This document shows, piece after piece, positions 22,938 through 35,519 of a stretch of 64,000 nucleotides of DNA. This DNA is from Diogma glabrata (Eukaryota > Arthropoda > Insecta > Diptera > Cylindrotomidae): positions 304,054,586 to 304,118,585 of the forward strand of contig OY856186.1 in NCBI GenBank assembly GCA_963693315.1. Direction: 5' to 3'. Every line of letters starts with the position of its first letter. Position 1 is the first letter of the stretch. The position numbers and the translations under genes are program-made. The notes below the pieces were generated by a model. The model saw only the letters and a list, made by a program, of their open reading frames with translations, was not told the DNA's origin and searched no databases.

Positions 22938-24765
22938 TTAGGGTTCCGTTTTTTATACGGAACACTATTGGTGAGAGTACAACGTGTTTTTCACATTATT
23001 TCGATTATCTCGTGAACCATTAATCCGATGAATTTAAAATTTGAGGTGCTTATAAAACTAACTTATCCACACAAGATGGTGTGGGCTAAAAAATAAATAA
23101 AGTTGTGTTCGTTTGTTTTAAAGAGGTACGATGTGAAGCCTTTGAAAACATACATTTTTTTCGAGACGAGTAGGGTATCATATGAAAGGGCTTCATTTCA
23201 GCATTATTTAAAAATATATTTTGGAATTTTACACCTCACCATTTTTTGTATAATTTTGAAAAATGACGTTTTCTGGATGTTTTATTGCCCCAATTAACTC
23301 CGACCCTACTTCATCGAAAATCTTGAAGTATATTTAGAATGATGAGAAAATGAGTAGGTTTTTAATGAAAAATATAGAAAAGTGGCAAATACTCATAACT
23401 ATATTTATTAAAGGGGTGGGAATGTTAAGGCGTAAAAACATCATTTAAAACCATGTCATGTGGGGTGTCATTTGAAAGAGCACTTGATTTTAGAAATATT
23501 GCCATTTTTTAGAATTTTGCAATGCATAGTTTTTGAATTATTATCAATAAAGTGAGACAAAAAGTTGGTCCCCCCCTTGCTTTTCGAGCCTAATTAACAG
23601 AAAAATTTGAAAAAATTCACAGAGACAGGAAATTTGATAAACTCTGAACGAAAATTATAGCGAACTCTCAAATAATTATATTTTAATGCTTTTAAGGGAT
23701 TGGGGTGGGGAAGGGTGAAAAAAAACTTTTTTGACCCAAGCGAGTGGGATGTCATTTGAAACATTTGAAAGAGCACCAAATTTCAGAAACTTTGCAATTT
23801 TTTTTAGAATTTTGCGATGTACAGTTTTTGAGTTATTCTAAAAAATGTGCAAATTCCAGACCGTTCCGTCCCCCCTACGTTTCGACACTAAAAGACAGAA
23901 AAAATTGAAAAAATTCATAGAGACAAGAAGTTTGCTATATTTTGAACCAAAATTATAACAAACTCTCAAATAATTATATTTCTGTGTGTTTAGGGGATGG
24001 GTGTAAGGGGGTAAAAAAAAACTTTTTTGACCCAAGAGAGTGGGAGGTATCATTTGAAAGAGCACAACATTTTCAAAACATTGCAATTTTTTCTAGAATT
24101 TTGCGGTACACAGTTTTTGAGTTATTCTAAAAAATTTGCAAATTCCAGACCGCCCCCCCCCTCCCTACGTTTCGACACTGATAGACAGAAAAAATTGAAA
24201 AAATTCATAGAGACAGGAAGTTTGCTTTTGTACGAAAATTATAGCGAACTCACAAATAATTATATTTCTGTTTGCTTAGGGGATGGGTGTAAGGAGGGTA
24301 AAAAAAAATTTTTTTTAGCCCAAGCGAATGAGGTGTCATTTGAAAGAACACAAAATTTCCAAAACATTGCAGTTTTTTTAGAATTTTGCGATGCACAGTT
24401 TTTTAGTTATTAAAAAAAAAAGGGCTATTTTAAGTGTATGTATACCACCCTATATTTCGACGCGGATTTATAGAACAAATATTCCCAATTTAAACCATTA
24501 AAATACTGGTTCAATCTTCCTTTAGCTAACATAAACAGCTATGGATAAGATTTAACCTCAAGTAACATTTTTGATCAATGTAGATGTGATTGACATTTAC
24601 TATTGACGTTTACGATTAAACAATTATTCTGTTATGCGTCCATAGTCTGGCGATATAAAGACTTTACAACATAACTTTATGTCATTTACTTTTGATATTG
24701 TGTTCTTTTACATTCACGGAACCCTTGGCGAGCAAATTTTATTCGCACTTGTCCGACTTTTTTTT
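22938..24765. repeat. 1.8-kb repeat with GGTTCCGT/GGAACCC ends and tandem units
   Basis: The left end is AGGGTTCCGTTTTTTATACG, then a line including TCTCGTGAACCATTAATCCG. The right end is TTCACGGAACCCTTGGCGAG followed by TTATTCGCACTTGTCCGAC and a T-run. Ends of this kind (GGGTTCCGT... and ...CGGAACCC...CGCACTTG...TTTTTT) are common in an abundant insect repeat type. Between them, five degenerate units of about 290 bp each contain GTCATTTGAAAGAGCAC, then TAGAATTTTGCGATG and CAGTTTTTGAGTTATT (near 23175, 23470, 23755, 24050 and 24335). No protein is encoded. The apparent small frames are repeat shadows. Confidence 0.7.
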
Positions 24766-24984
24766 TATTTAAACAACGAATAAACAACGAAAATTGTTAG
24801 TTAATATGATATCCGTGTACTGTCATCGGGTATACGTATGCCTGCAAAGTTTCATTCATTTTCATTAAATATAAGGCAGTTATAGGCAGGCAACGTTACC
24901 AGATTTGATACAATAGTGTGAAGTAAAGAAAAGCGTTTAAAAAGGGGAAAAGCTAACATAATGAATAAAATATGGTGGTATAAT

Positions 24985-25145
24985 GAATAATAGTACATTA
25001 TGATGCTAGGACGTAAAGCTAAAGATTTTGGACGGACGTGGAGTTTGCAAATCGAGGCGCTAGCCGAGATTTGCATCCACATTAAGTCCAAAATAGCTTA
25101 CTTCCGTGCATCATATACTATTTTTTATTCGCCGCAAGCCAAATA
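24985..25145. repeat. interspersed repeat, copy 2 (inverted relative to 21605)
   Basis: Reverse-complement match to 21605-21725, including GCTAAAGATTTTGGACGGAC and TTTTTATTCGCCGCAAGCCA. This copy carries about 40 bp extra in the middle (GAGGCGCTAGCCGAGATTTG). Confidence 0.65.
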
Positions 25146-26330
25146 TTTTAAAAAAAGTTTGTTTATTCTAAATTAAAATTATAAATTTTCATAAATTTTA
25201 AAATAAAAATATGTGGAACAAGTAACCTTTGACAAAATATTTATTATTTTTTCCAAATTATTGTGTAGCTATGACAACAAATGATAACAACTATTTTAAT
25301 TGGATAATGAAATTTTGAATTTAAGGGTTGCTTTGATAAAAAATTTTATTTTTCATAGAATTTAAACAAATACAAATGCTTTTTACTTTTTTTGGACGTA
25401 GCTATGACAACAAAATAAATAGCTGAAAAGTGATACTTTAAGGCCGCAAATCACAGTAATAAAGTAACACTTTAATGTGTAGGCGAATAAAAAAGTTATT
25501 TTCAATAAATTTATTTACAAAGTTCTCACAAAAATATTTCAAGGAATTAAGTTAAAGTAACTATATTGAAGAGTGGGGTGGGATGAAATGGGAAGATCTA
25601 AAGGTGTGAAATTTGACCTAACTTTCCTATTAAGAATTTCTAAAAAGAGGAAATTATCTAGATTACATGAAGAACTAGGAATTTGAGGACTTGGATCAAA
25701 GGAACATTACCAGGGAAGTAGTTTTATTATTTTATTTCTTTTAATTTCTTTATTGTCAAACTTATATTCTTGTGTTATGGTTGTTACATTCTTGTTATAG
25801 CGTTTGATATGGGTATATAAATTACCATGATGTGTTAATTGTAGTAAAAATAGGGAGAGTTGGGGCATGTCGAGCACCTCGTTCAGAAGCCATGGTGGTA
25901 TTTTAGGCACGTGCGTAATTTAGTTTTTATTTTAAATTTTCTTGTTTTCTTTTCCTACCTCAGGTTGCTAGAACCTTCGCTCTATCGAGCTAGCTGCAGG
26001 GTGAATTTCGCGTGCACGACCAACTGGTGGACCCTCATGGACTACCAGACAAGCCTCCTACTACAACGTATGACGGTTTAGATACTGAAGCAGATGTTTT
26101 TCAATTTAACGGAGTTTTGAATTGAATTTTCATGTTTAGAGTTATTTTACCATGTTTTTACTTGGCAGGGTCATAGAATAACACTTCGTGACTGCTAATG
26201 TGGAATTAGCTCATTTTTTATATTTTTTGAGTGACTATGTTCTTGCTTTATATGACGCGAGCATAAAGGAAAAATGTGCCTATGGTCCGAAAAATATAAA
26301 GATGTGGTAACACTACAGGCAATTGTTTTT
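25146..26330. other. stretch without recognised gene
   Basis: Short frames around 25860-26080 have mixed composition but no recognisable domain. Two ATAGCTATGACAACAAA-type words (25268 and 25400) recur near 30610-30670, weak evidence of a further dispersed repeat. Confidence 0.4.
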
Positions 26331-26344
26331 GATAAGTCGTACTT

Positions 26345-26395
26345 CTTCACGGAACCCTCGGCGAGCGAATTTTATTCGCACTTACCGACTTTTTT
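26345..26395. repeat. solo right end of the GGAACCC-type repeat
   Basis: TTCACGGAACCCTCGGCGAG, then AATTTTATTCGCACTTACCG and a short T-run duplicate the right end at 24715-24765 in the same orientation. No left end is seen, so this is a truncated copy. Confidence 0.7.
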
Positions 26396-28588
26396 ATTAT
26401 ATGAGAGAACAAGAATTTACAAAAATACATTTAAAATGTCAATACTTTATTGAGTGTTTTAGTATTTGGATTAACCGTAACAGTTTCAATATATCAATAC
26501 TTAGTATTTTTATATTCATTTTTAATTAAATAAACTAATTTCTGCTAATCAGACATATTGCTACATCTTTTTAGCGTTGTTTACACTCTTTACATTCTTT
26601 ACATACTTATTTTTGGACGTTAATTGTAAAGAATTACGTAGATTACGGTTTGTAAAGCATTTGCACAACATTGTTGAAAATCAAAATATGTATGTCATTG
26701 TGTTTATTGTCATTGTAAAATTTATCTTTGTCTAATTAATTTTTTATCTTTTTGTGTTATCTGTTAATTTGAATATTTATGAAAATGCATTTTTTGGGAC
26801 ACTCCAACGAAACGTAAAATGTTTAATTAGAAAATGATTACTGGGGTTTATGTACGAAAGAATCAAGTGAATAAATTTATTAAAAAAAAATATTGATTTT
26901 ATTTTAGATAACGATAAAGCAGAATTTATTTTTTATCAACAACTTGTTGCGCGCATGTTTTCAATTCTGATTTAACTCTCTAACAGCATGCTCTCTATTT
27001 TCTTTTAACTGTTTGATTATGTTTGTTTGTGATTCTTTTCTTTTTTTTCTTTGTTTCCAAAACAATTATCATAATCTAATCTAACCCAATATTAAATTTA
27101 AGAAATTGATAATGACGCAACGTCGAAACGTAGAATTTATATAGAATATTGAAAAAACACGGTGACTAAACTCATGCAAACAAATAGCTATCCAAATACG
27201 ACAAGGCTCATTCATGGTCTTGGAATGTCGGATCGATTCGATGAACTTGAAAGGTTTAAGTTATTATGTTTTCAAGTTATGCTACTAGACAAAATTGAAC
27301 AAAGTGAAGGAAGGGATCTACGGTAGAAATACTTATTAGTAACTTCAATAACTTTAATTTCAGTAATTTGATTTTGATAATATCTTGTGCATAAGCTTTT
27401 TGTGTAATTGTTCATAGTTCTGAAAGCTTTTGGTCTAAATTGAACAAATCGGGTGGGGTTTTCCGAAAGTTATTACAGGGATTTATTTGTATGATATTTT
27501 GAAAATTTATTAATAATTTCAAAAATTATAGCCAGGCAGCAACCAAGAACTCGAAGCTTATTTCATAGTTGTATTATAAGATATTTTTGTTTTATTGATA
27601 TGGAAATATTTATTTTCGATGAATGTATTTCTTTTCAAGGTATGGATTTATTCAAATTCATTTCCTCCGGTTGCACCCACCATGGATTATAGCTAAGTTA
27701 AATGGACACGATAAAGTAGAAAGACAGCGAGCAAAATCAATAATAGTAATTGCATCGATGATAGCTAAAGCATAGTGCAGTAACAAAATTTACAGAGCAT
27801 GCCAACAAGGGTTAAAACATCAAAAGTCCAACAACAACAATGAAATTCCCACGTCAAACGAATCTCCCGCAAATTTAAACGAACAACCATAAAAAAGAGA
27901 TAACATTTCAATTCAGTTTTATTTGTTTGTTGTAATTTCTCGCTCTCTTGATTTCAGATTCTGTGTTTTGTTCCCAATTTATATTTTGTGTATTTATTTT
28001 TTTTTTCACTTTGTAAATGAAACTTCCATTGACAAGCCACTAGCGTAGTTCTTTAATTCAGAATCGTGGTGATTTGGCATCCATTCACTTTGAAATACCA
28101 GTATAAAAACAGCTTTAGAACTATTACTAATCGCTTTCTAAGTTTTAACTGTGTGATTGTGATTTATTTATTATGAAAAAATAAAATTTGTACTACAGCA
28201 ACAAAAATAAAATTTTCTATTTACAAATAACTTTATATAAAAAAAATTACAGCAACTAGTGAAATTTATCGCGTTTTATTTTTATTTTTATGTTTATTAT
28301 TTTGTGTTTTTGTTTGGTTTAAAAGCTCAATTATCAAGTTCGTTTAGAAATATTTGTGGTTTTTAGGTGAGAATACAAAGTGAGCAATAGCTATAACAGC
28401 TGTCAACCTCTAACAGTTTAACCGAGACGCATAATATAAAAGAAACGTAGTTATTTTATAGGCAATCGGTTTTTCGTTAAATATTTCAGGTATGAAGTGA
28501 ATTATTATATATCAATTTGGTTTTACAAATTTTGAGTTATGAACATCTAAAACGTTCTAAACGTTCTAAAAAATTAAGTGCGCTATAG
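26396..28588. other. 2.2-kb stretch without recognised gene
   Basis: A+T-rich DNA with several long T or A runs. No exon with a plausible domain could be found on either strand. The slightly richer part at 27640-27900 has multiple stops in all frames. Confidence 0.45.
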
Positions 28589-28785
28589 CAGTGGTTCTTA
28601 ACCTTTTAGCAGTTGCGGCGCCCTTAAAATACTAAAATATTATCGCGGCCTTCTTATAATTTTATATTAATGATTATTATATTACCTTTAAGGTAATATA
28701 AAAATCATTAACATGTATTTTAAAACAATGAACTTATTGAGATATTGTTATGACAATAAAAAATTGATATTTTGTAAATACAAAT
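28589..28785. mobile_element. possible single hAT (Charlie-like) end
   Basis: CAGTGGTTCTTAACCTTTT followed by GCGGCGCCC resembles the terminal repeat of hAT-Charlie-type elements. A short hairpin (ATGATTATTATATTACC with its partner, about 28667-28708) follows. I did not find the matching right end in the window, so this is a truncated copy at best. Confidence 0.4.
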
Positions 28786-29023
28786 CGACGGCTACAGTTC
28801 ATTTACGTGTAACTACATTTTATCAAAATAAAAAATAAAATATAATTAATTATAAAAATAAAAAAAAAAAATACTATCAATAAATAAAAACAAAATAGTT
28901 TTTTTGAGTTATTGACAAAAATTTTTTATTTTCAAGCTTGTTTAGAATCACAATAAATCATTTTCTGAGCTTCTGTTCAATTTTTATAAAATGTAGTTAC
29001 ACGTAAATGAACTGTAGCCGTCG
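28786..29023. mobile_element. 238-bp MITE with 38-bp TIRs
   Basis: CGACGGCTACAGTTCATTTA at 28786-28823 is the start of a perfect 38-bp inverted repeat whose partner occupies 28986-29023. The flanks AAAT on both sides could be a 4-bp target duplication. The interior is almost pure A/T and non-coding. Confidence 0.85.
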
Positions 29024-29366
29024 AAATATCAAAAGCAGAATCTACCTAATCGTATTCGCAAATCCATTTTACTGTATATTCAGATTTGCCAAGGTGTATT
29101 GATGCACTATTCACAGTTATGTCCAAAACACTACCTTGACCCCAATAGAGGAAGATATAAATGTCCTTTACCTGTTTACCTGAGCATAAGCCCATGCGAA
29201 AAATATTTAACAAGCAATATCTACTTTTACGGGTAAAATAAAAGTGTGGATAGGCGAGGGGCTAGCCAGGCTGAACAAGACAAATTCGGTGAGCATTTTA
29301 AAATAAATATGGATGGGCTGTTCCGTTGAAAGTGGCCATTCCTTTGAAAACAAGCAAAAGAATCGC

Positions 29367-29811
29367 ACTGAAAAAAATTTAAGTAATGGCAACCTCATGT
29401 CGAAGTTTGCAGTTTAATATTCAACAAAGAAAAGTGCTTGCAAACAATTTTAACCTAGATTGGTACAACTACACGTTAAAATTTTTCTCACAGCAGAATC
29501 AGGTTTATTTAAAATATAAGGCGATCCAATATAACAGTAGTTGAATAATGTTAATGACTATTTCCATTAAAAAAATTTTCAAGGGCCCTTATACTATGAA
29601 TTTTTCATTTCAAAATTGGAAGAATTTGAAATTAATTGAACCACATATATTTTTAAATTTTTACATAAACATTACGTCCGGTTGTCTCAACTACATATTT
29701 CTGTAAATGTTAAGTTGTTGAATTAGTTTCGGAGTTGGATTTGTCAAATCTGTCCCCGCGGATTGTTTGTGACAATTGCACTTCGATTGGAAATAGAACA
29801 TTTTTTTTCAG
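29367..29811. mobile_element. CACTG-ended MITE, copy 1
   Basis: The ends are CACTGAAAAAAATT and TTTTTTTTCAGTG. The interior matches the reverse complement of 36618-37066 over almost the full 445 bp (shared words ACCTCAT, AACAGTAGTTGAATAA and TGTCTCAACT). The two copies establish the family. No transposase is encoded. Confidence 0.8.
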
Positions 29812-30045
29812 TGCAGTTCTTATATTTTGAAAAACAGTGTATTATTTAATTAGGAGGGACTACTTAAAGTGCGACTTTTTGTGTTGAGTCTTTAGTTTGA
29901 CAGTTATAGATGAAACGCAAAAAGTCGCTTAAGTCCCGAATTAAATACCCTATTTTTTCGGCAAACGTTTAAATTTTTTATAAATATGACGCCATAGTTA
30001 CTACGAAAACAGAAAAAATAGTAGATTCTTGTATGAGTTTAGAAT

Positions 30046-30520
30046 GATGGCAATTCTTCACGAGGATGAAGTTTCCCGGAACGAGCGTAACGAGTGGAGG
30101 AAATCATCCGAGTGAAGAATTGCCATCATCCTATGCGAATACAAGATGCTATTTTATCCACGACTGCAAAATTTTTCGATTAATTTCCAGTTTGTCTGCT
30201 AAAGTGTATATCACCATATTGAAATACATGCATCATAGATAGCACAGAAAAACAAAACAATTGACATAACGGAAACAATTTAAATTTTTTATTTTATACT
30301 TTATATTTTATATATGTATTGCGTTTTAACCTTTTGATATTACTATACCATCAAATGAAGTTTTTAATTTGTTAGAGGAATATTTAATAAACTATAGAAC
30401 TGTTGTAGAATGTAATGATGCATCACATTCTACACACAAGTGAGAGAATGTATCAAATTACAATGGAGGACATACACATGGAAAGCATATATTCTTTAGT
30501 AGTTGTGGATAAAAACATTT
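30046..30520. repeat. interspersed repeat with inner hairpin
   Basis: GATGGCAATTCTTCAC (30047) pairs with GTGAAGAATTGCCATC (30110-30127) about a GC-rich core (CCCGGAACGAGCGTAACGAG). Further right TTTTATCCACGACTGCAAAA (30153) and TAGTAGTTGTGGATAAAAA (30497) form a second, weaker inverted pair. The right part (30450-30530) also matches 37565-37660. It is probably a non-autonomous transposon whose exact ends are unclear. Confidence 0.5.
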
Positions 30521-32532
30521 AAATTTGTATAAATTAAATTTTTCAACAAAGCAGCCTTTCAATTTATAATTTTATAATCCAATCAAACTATATTTGTCAT
30601 ATTTTGTTATCATAGTTTTACAATAATTCAAAATTTCATAACAAAAATATTTGTTATTTTTGTTGTCATAGTTATATAATTTTTTTGAACAAAAAATCGT
30701 AAAAATATAATGAAAGAAATTGCGACTTTTTCGGTCGCCGTAAAAATATAAAATTACTTCACTGCCACAGTAAAAAAAATAAAAATGGCGTTACTTCAGA
30801 GCGCCTTTGATTATACGTAAAAAATGTAAGAATTAAACCTTCTTCCTAGCGGCAATAAAGTTAAACTTTACAGCCGTTAGCTGAAAAAATTTTTTTAAAG
30901 TTCTATTGTTTTTTCGAAAAGATCTTTCAAATAAAAGCATCGACCAGTCCTTAAATTTTGGTGCTGATGACAGGAATAACATCACCAAAAGTACTGACAA
31001 TATGGTGATCTGGAAATACATTAAGCTTAAATTTTGTGGCTGTTGCCATAGATTTTTCTTTGCTATAATTTTATAAAAAGTTACTATAACAAAAGTACAA
31101 TCTAAATATTTCTCCCGAAAACGAAAACCAAATAATGAGAAGCAGAGCTATTGTGAGTTTTGGAAAAAGCTTCTATACCAATTTTTATCAAAATCGGTTA
31201 ACGTAGTGTTTGAAGTTTAAAATAAATAACTGTTCGCTAGACACCACACCCAAAAAAATGTATACTGACAGTTTATTGAAATTTCGGATGCAGAACTATT
31301 TTATACATCTAGTCGAAATGTACCAAGCTTCAGTCAAATCTGTTGTCCCAAGAGATAAATTTTGTTGTGTTAAGGAAAAAAGTGAAATTTTACCATTTAG
31401 TGACAAACCGGCAGTGAGTTGCAGAACTGTGAACGCATTCGTTTTTTTAATAGAATTATAAACAGGAATTATTATTATCGTGTCATATTTAAAAAAAATA
31501 GGGCCGCCCAATTTAGAAAATACCTAGGGACACACAAATCGTAACGACAGCTCTGGAGGGGAACACCATACAACAGGTGATTTTTTCGGCATATGTTTCT
31601 TATTTTTTTGAGCAGCATACAATATTCGTCCATGAATTAATTTTCATACCTTTCTGAGCTGATTAGTTTTTGAGCGATATTGAACAAAGTGGTAAGGAGG
31701 AGGGGGTGAGGGGTTCCTCAGCACCGGTTTTTTGAAACCTCATTAATATCTGTACTAATTGAATTGTCATAATGGAATTAGATGAAACTTGTTCCATAAA
31801 CATTTAATATGGTCCACAATAGTTCCGCATCCCAACTGCCAGTTTTTCACTTCCGGTAAATTTTTTTGGTAGCATTTGTTTTGAATTTTTTCAGTGTCTG
31901 TATCACTACTACAACCTACTATAATAAGGTGATTATAATGAAACTTATGAAAAAGGTTTAAATTAGAGTGCGAAAATTATGATCAGTTTTGCATCACAAC
32001 TGCATTTTCTCCCATTGTTTTTAATCAATTTTGATGACACTTTGGCAAAAGATAGAGTTCTGAATGACAAAAGGATCGCCGAGCACCTGTTTATTTTTTT
32101 AAAACTTCAATAACATCATCTCTTGCTAATTGATTTTGATTGAAATTAACAAATATGCTTAAACTATGATTTGTAATAGTTCCAACTGTCGGTTATTCAC
32201 CTTCAGCAAAACAATTTTTTTTTCATTTTCTATTCGTACAACAGAATTTATGTCTTTTGGAATACTACAACTTACTTAAATGAACTAATTTTCAAACAAA
32301 TTTAGCAGAATATGGAGATCTATAAGAGAAGAAACAAATAAGCTTTAGAGCGATATTGAGCAAAGTGTCTTTGGATGTTAAGGAAGCACTGCATCCATAT
32401 AAACAAAGTTGGTCCTTTTCCAACTTAATTATTGCCTCTTTAATAGTTTTATAAAATTTTATTAAATATAAAATGTGATTTTAAAAAAATTTCTATTTTC
32501 TGTTAAGTTATACAAATATTTTCATATAAATA
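30521..32532. other. 2-kb stretch with repeats, no gene
   Basis: No exon is supported. Two loosely similar blocks (about 31620-31860 and 31990-32230, sharing ATAGTTCC and CAACTG words) suggest an old tandem duplication in transposon-derived DNA. A frame around 31210-31460 has no recognised domain. Confidence 0.4.
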
Positions 32533-33475
32533 CAGGGTGGGCCAAAAGTCACCATGGGGTTTAAAAATTTAATAACTTTTTCGGTTATATATTTCTTTGT
32601 TTTTCAGATTATAAAATATACAAAATTGAAATTTTTTACACTAAACACGGAAAATAATGTCACTTAAATGACCCCCGTTTTAGCATTGCAATGATGTGCT
32701 AGTTTTAGAGCATTTTCCAAAAACATCTTTCAAAATTTGTGGCTGTAGCGCTCAAACTTCTGCAACAATGTTGTGGCCTTTGGTTCAGGGATTTTTTCGG
32801 GCTTGTTCACATATACTCGTTCCTTCAAATAACCCTAAAAAACAGTATGGTACTGACAAATCTGGCCACTTAATTTCCGAATTCCTGGAAATTATTCCAA
32901 AAATTTGGCTTAAAAGATGCCATTGTGTCTCGGGCAGTTTGGCAGTGGCTCCATCCTGCTGAAACCACATATCAGGTCTGTTTTCAAGTGTAGAACGTAA
33001 AAAATGTTCTATCATAAACCGATACCGCTCTCCATTTACGGTTACAGCACTTCCATCTTCATTTTCGAAGAAGTAAGGCCCATTGATATTTTCAGATGTA
33101 ATGTCACACCATACTTTACACCTAATGGTGTGCGATTGGCGTTTATGAATTGCTCTTGGATTTTCAGAACCCAGAACCTACAGTTCTGTTTATTAACAAA
33201 GCCATTCATTTGAAAATGAGCTTCAGCACTCATAATCAGATTTTCAATAAAGTTGATTTCATTCGATATGCATTCGATATGCGTTAAAATAATTGATCGC
33301 TGATTTAAATAATAAAATTCCAGTATTCTGGTTGTTTTATCAGTTGTGAATTTCTCCATTATTTATTCTCCAGGTGTTATTTATATAATTTGAAAAAAAA
33401 GAAAAGTAAAAAAAAATATATAAACGAAAAAGTTATTAAATTTTTAAACCCCATGGTGACTTTTGGCCCACCCTG
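32533..33475 (-). mobile_element. IS630/Tc1-mariner-type element, internally deleted
   Basis: The TIRs are about 50 bp and nearly perfect: CAGGGTGGGCCAAAAGTCAC at 32533 and its complement ending at 33475. The minus strand holds transposase pieces. The start codon region gives MEKFTTDKTTRILEFYYLNQ (33359). After a deletion come MSAEAHFQMNGFVNKQNCRF, then MIEHFLRSTLENRPDMWF and QQDGAT (the second catalytic Asp). The first catalytic Asp of the usual SDEAHF box is Ala here, and the frame is broken about 33040. It is non-autonomous and could be mobilised only in trans. Confidence 0.85.
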
Positions 33476-33629
33476 TTTAAATATTTAATTTCAAATAAAT
33501 ATTTTATTTTCATTTATTTTCATCCAAATAATACACAAATAAGCTGTTAAACCTGCAGCGTACTAAATTAAATAATTTGTACATAAGCAACAAAAACGCA
33601 AAATATTAGTACATTAGTACAACCAATGG

Positions 33630-34260
33630 TAAAAAACCAGGGTTGTAACGTATAATACGGTAACGTATAAAACACGTATTATACGTACGTATAAAACGTA
33701 TAAAACGTACAGTATAAAACACACAATTATTTACGTTTTATACCGTATAAAAGTAAAATCCTTAATAAATAAAAATACATTTATATAACATGATCGTAGG
33801 CGTATTATTCATCGTACTCGTGATATTTAATATTTATAAAGCCTATATTTCGGGACTAATAGGAACAGCTGCTTTAGAAAATATAGCGTCGCTTTAATTT
33901 AGTGAATTAAAGATTATTAACCAGTTTAAGGTACAGTAACATAGTCTTTCGTATAAAGTATAAAAGATTACATTCAAATAACATCCAGAATTTAAATAGT
34001 TTTTGTTATAAATTATAAAATATATAAATAATTTATACCTACGTAATTATATTTTTACTAAAATATATATATTTTTACTAAAAATATAATTAATATCTGA
34101 AGTAAGAAGCATTTTTAATTTTTTATGAATGAATTTCAAAAACAAAATCATATTATACGTTTCATACGTTATATACGTTTTATACGTTTTATACCTTACG
34201 TATTATACGTGTAACGTATAAAACGTTTTATACGTGTATATTAACAACCCTGTAAAAAAC
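33630..34260. mobile_element. 615-bp hAT MITE of TATAAAACGT repeats
   Basis: The element is 33638-34252, with ends CAGGGTTGT and ACAACCCTG, flanked by exact 8-bp duplications TAAAAAAC (33630-33637 and 34253-34260). Both sub-terminal regions are packed with ACGTATAAAACGT/ACGTATTATACG palindromic words in both orientations. Such sub-terminal repeats are transposase-binding arrays in hAT elements. The centre is A/T-rich and non-coding. Confidence 0.88.
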
Positions 34261-34893
34261 ACATGAAATCAGTCAGGTTTAGAAATGAGGTTTTATTTTT
34301 GTATTCGTATAATTCGTTGACATCAATAAAAAAAAAATTTCTGCGTTTTTAGTTTTTGTTTAAATCCTGTTTACGATACAGGGTGATGAAAAATAAAAAA
34401 ATTGTTCGACCCTTGTGTATTGAAATGACTAACTGATTGACACGCCAATTTAAAAACTATTCCTGGAACACGAGTATACCAGTATATCACTCATACATTC
34501 CTACAAATGATGGATCCATCTTAGCTAGACATTATTTTATTTAACTCTAATGAATTTTGTATGTAAAATTAAAAAAATAATAAAAAATTTGTAAAATATT
34601 TATTTTGAGTTAAAATTAAAAATTCAATATAAAAACTGCACTTCTAGGAAATCGATTTTGAATTTTTTACCGTTATTTTTCTAAAAGAGAATTGAACATT
34701 TTGGTCATATAATGTGAGTTACTATTTTGATTAGCTCTTATTAATACTTACAAAATGAGGTATATTTTCAAAATTGCATGTTTTTGACTCATTTCACATG
34801 TTTCTCGCTATACCGCTTCTCGTGTTGCCCGCCATACCATGGCAAATTTGTTTTGTTTAAGCTCATGCTTTTGTTTTAGCTAATCTTTATTAT
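34261..34893. other. spacer without recognised gene
   Basis: Nothing recognisable apart from ACAGGGTGATGAAAAAT at 34378, which looks like a lone transposon end. Confidence 0.45.
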
Positions 34894-35519
34894 AGATTAG
34901 GCGCCTGCGGCGGCCAGACCTTCGTTATTTTATAAAAGCTGAAAGTATCTATGCGCATACTCCCTACTCAGTTAAGAACAAGTGGTGACATATGAAGTTT
35001 GGGTCATCGTGGCCTTAGCAGGGAACCACAAAGGGACATACCGTTACCACAAAGGGACATAAAGTTCTTCCAAAGTTTCGTGAAAGTATAAAAGATAATT
35101 TTTATATATATATTTTTCGGGATAGTATTAGAAATCACGTCATCCATTACCAGACACTTACTATAGTGGCAACCCCCTGCCAGATACCATTGAACTTTAG
35201 TAAATTGAAATTAAACTTACGTTATAGTATAAAAGCTTAATTTTATATATATTACTTGGGAAACTATATAACTATGTTTGTTAAAGAAATATCATGCATT
35301 AAATTAAATTTCAAAAACAAAGTTTATAAAGCTATAAAATATTATCTATTAAGTCATTAGATTTGCTTTTTATTGATTTATTAACATGAAAATTAAACTA
35401 TTGTGACGATTATGGAAGGCAATAGAACACAACACAATAGAACATCTTTCTAGAAAATACTCGTTAGAGAAAATAGTTCTACAAAAGAAATATAAAAATC
35501 AATAAAACCAAATCTACGT

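Noticed and set aside
31210..31461. An 83-codon frame
   Set aside because: No domain, no splice context, opposite-strand frame of similar length; not supported.
32696..33213. Plus-strand frames of 88 and 69 codons
   Set aside because: They are opposite-strand shadows of the mariner-like transposase remnant.
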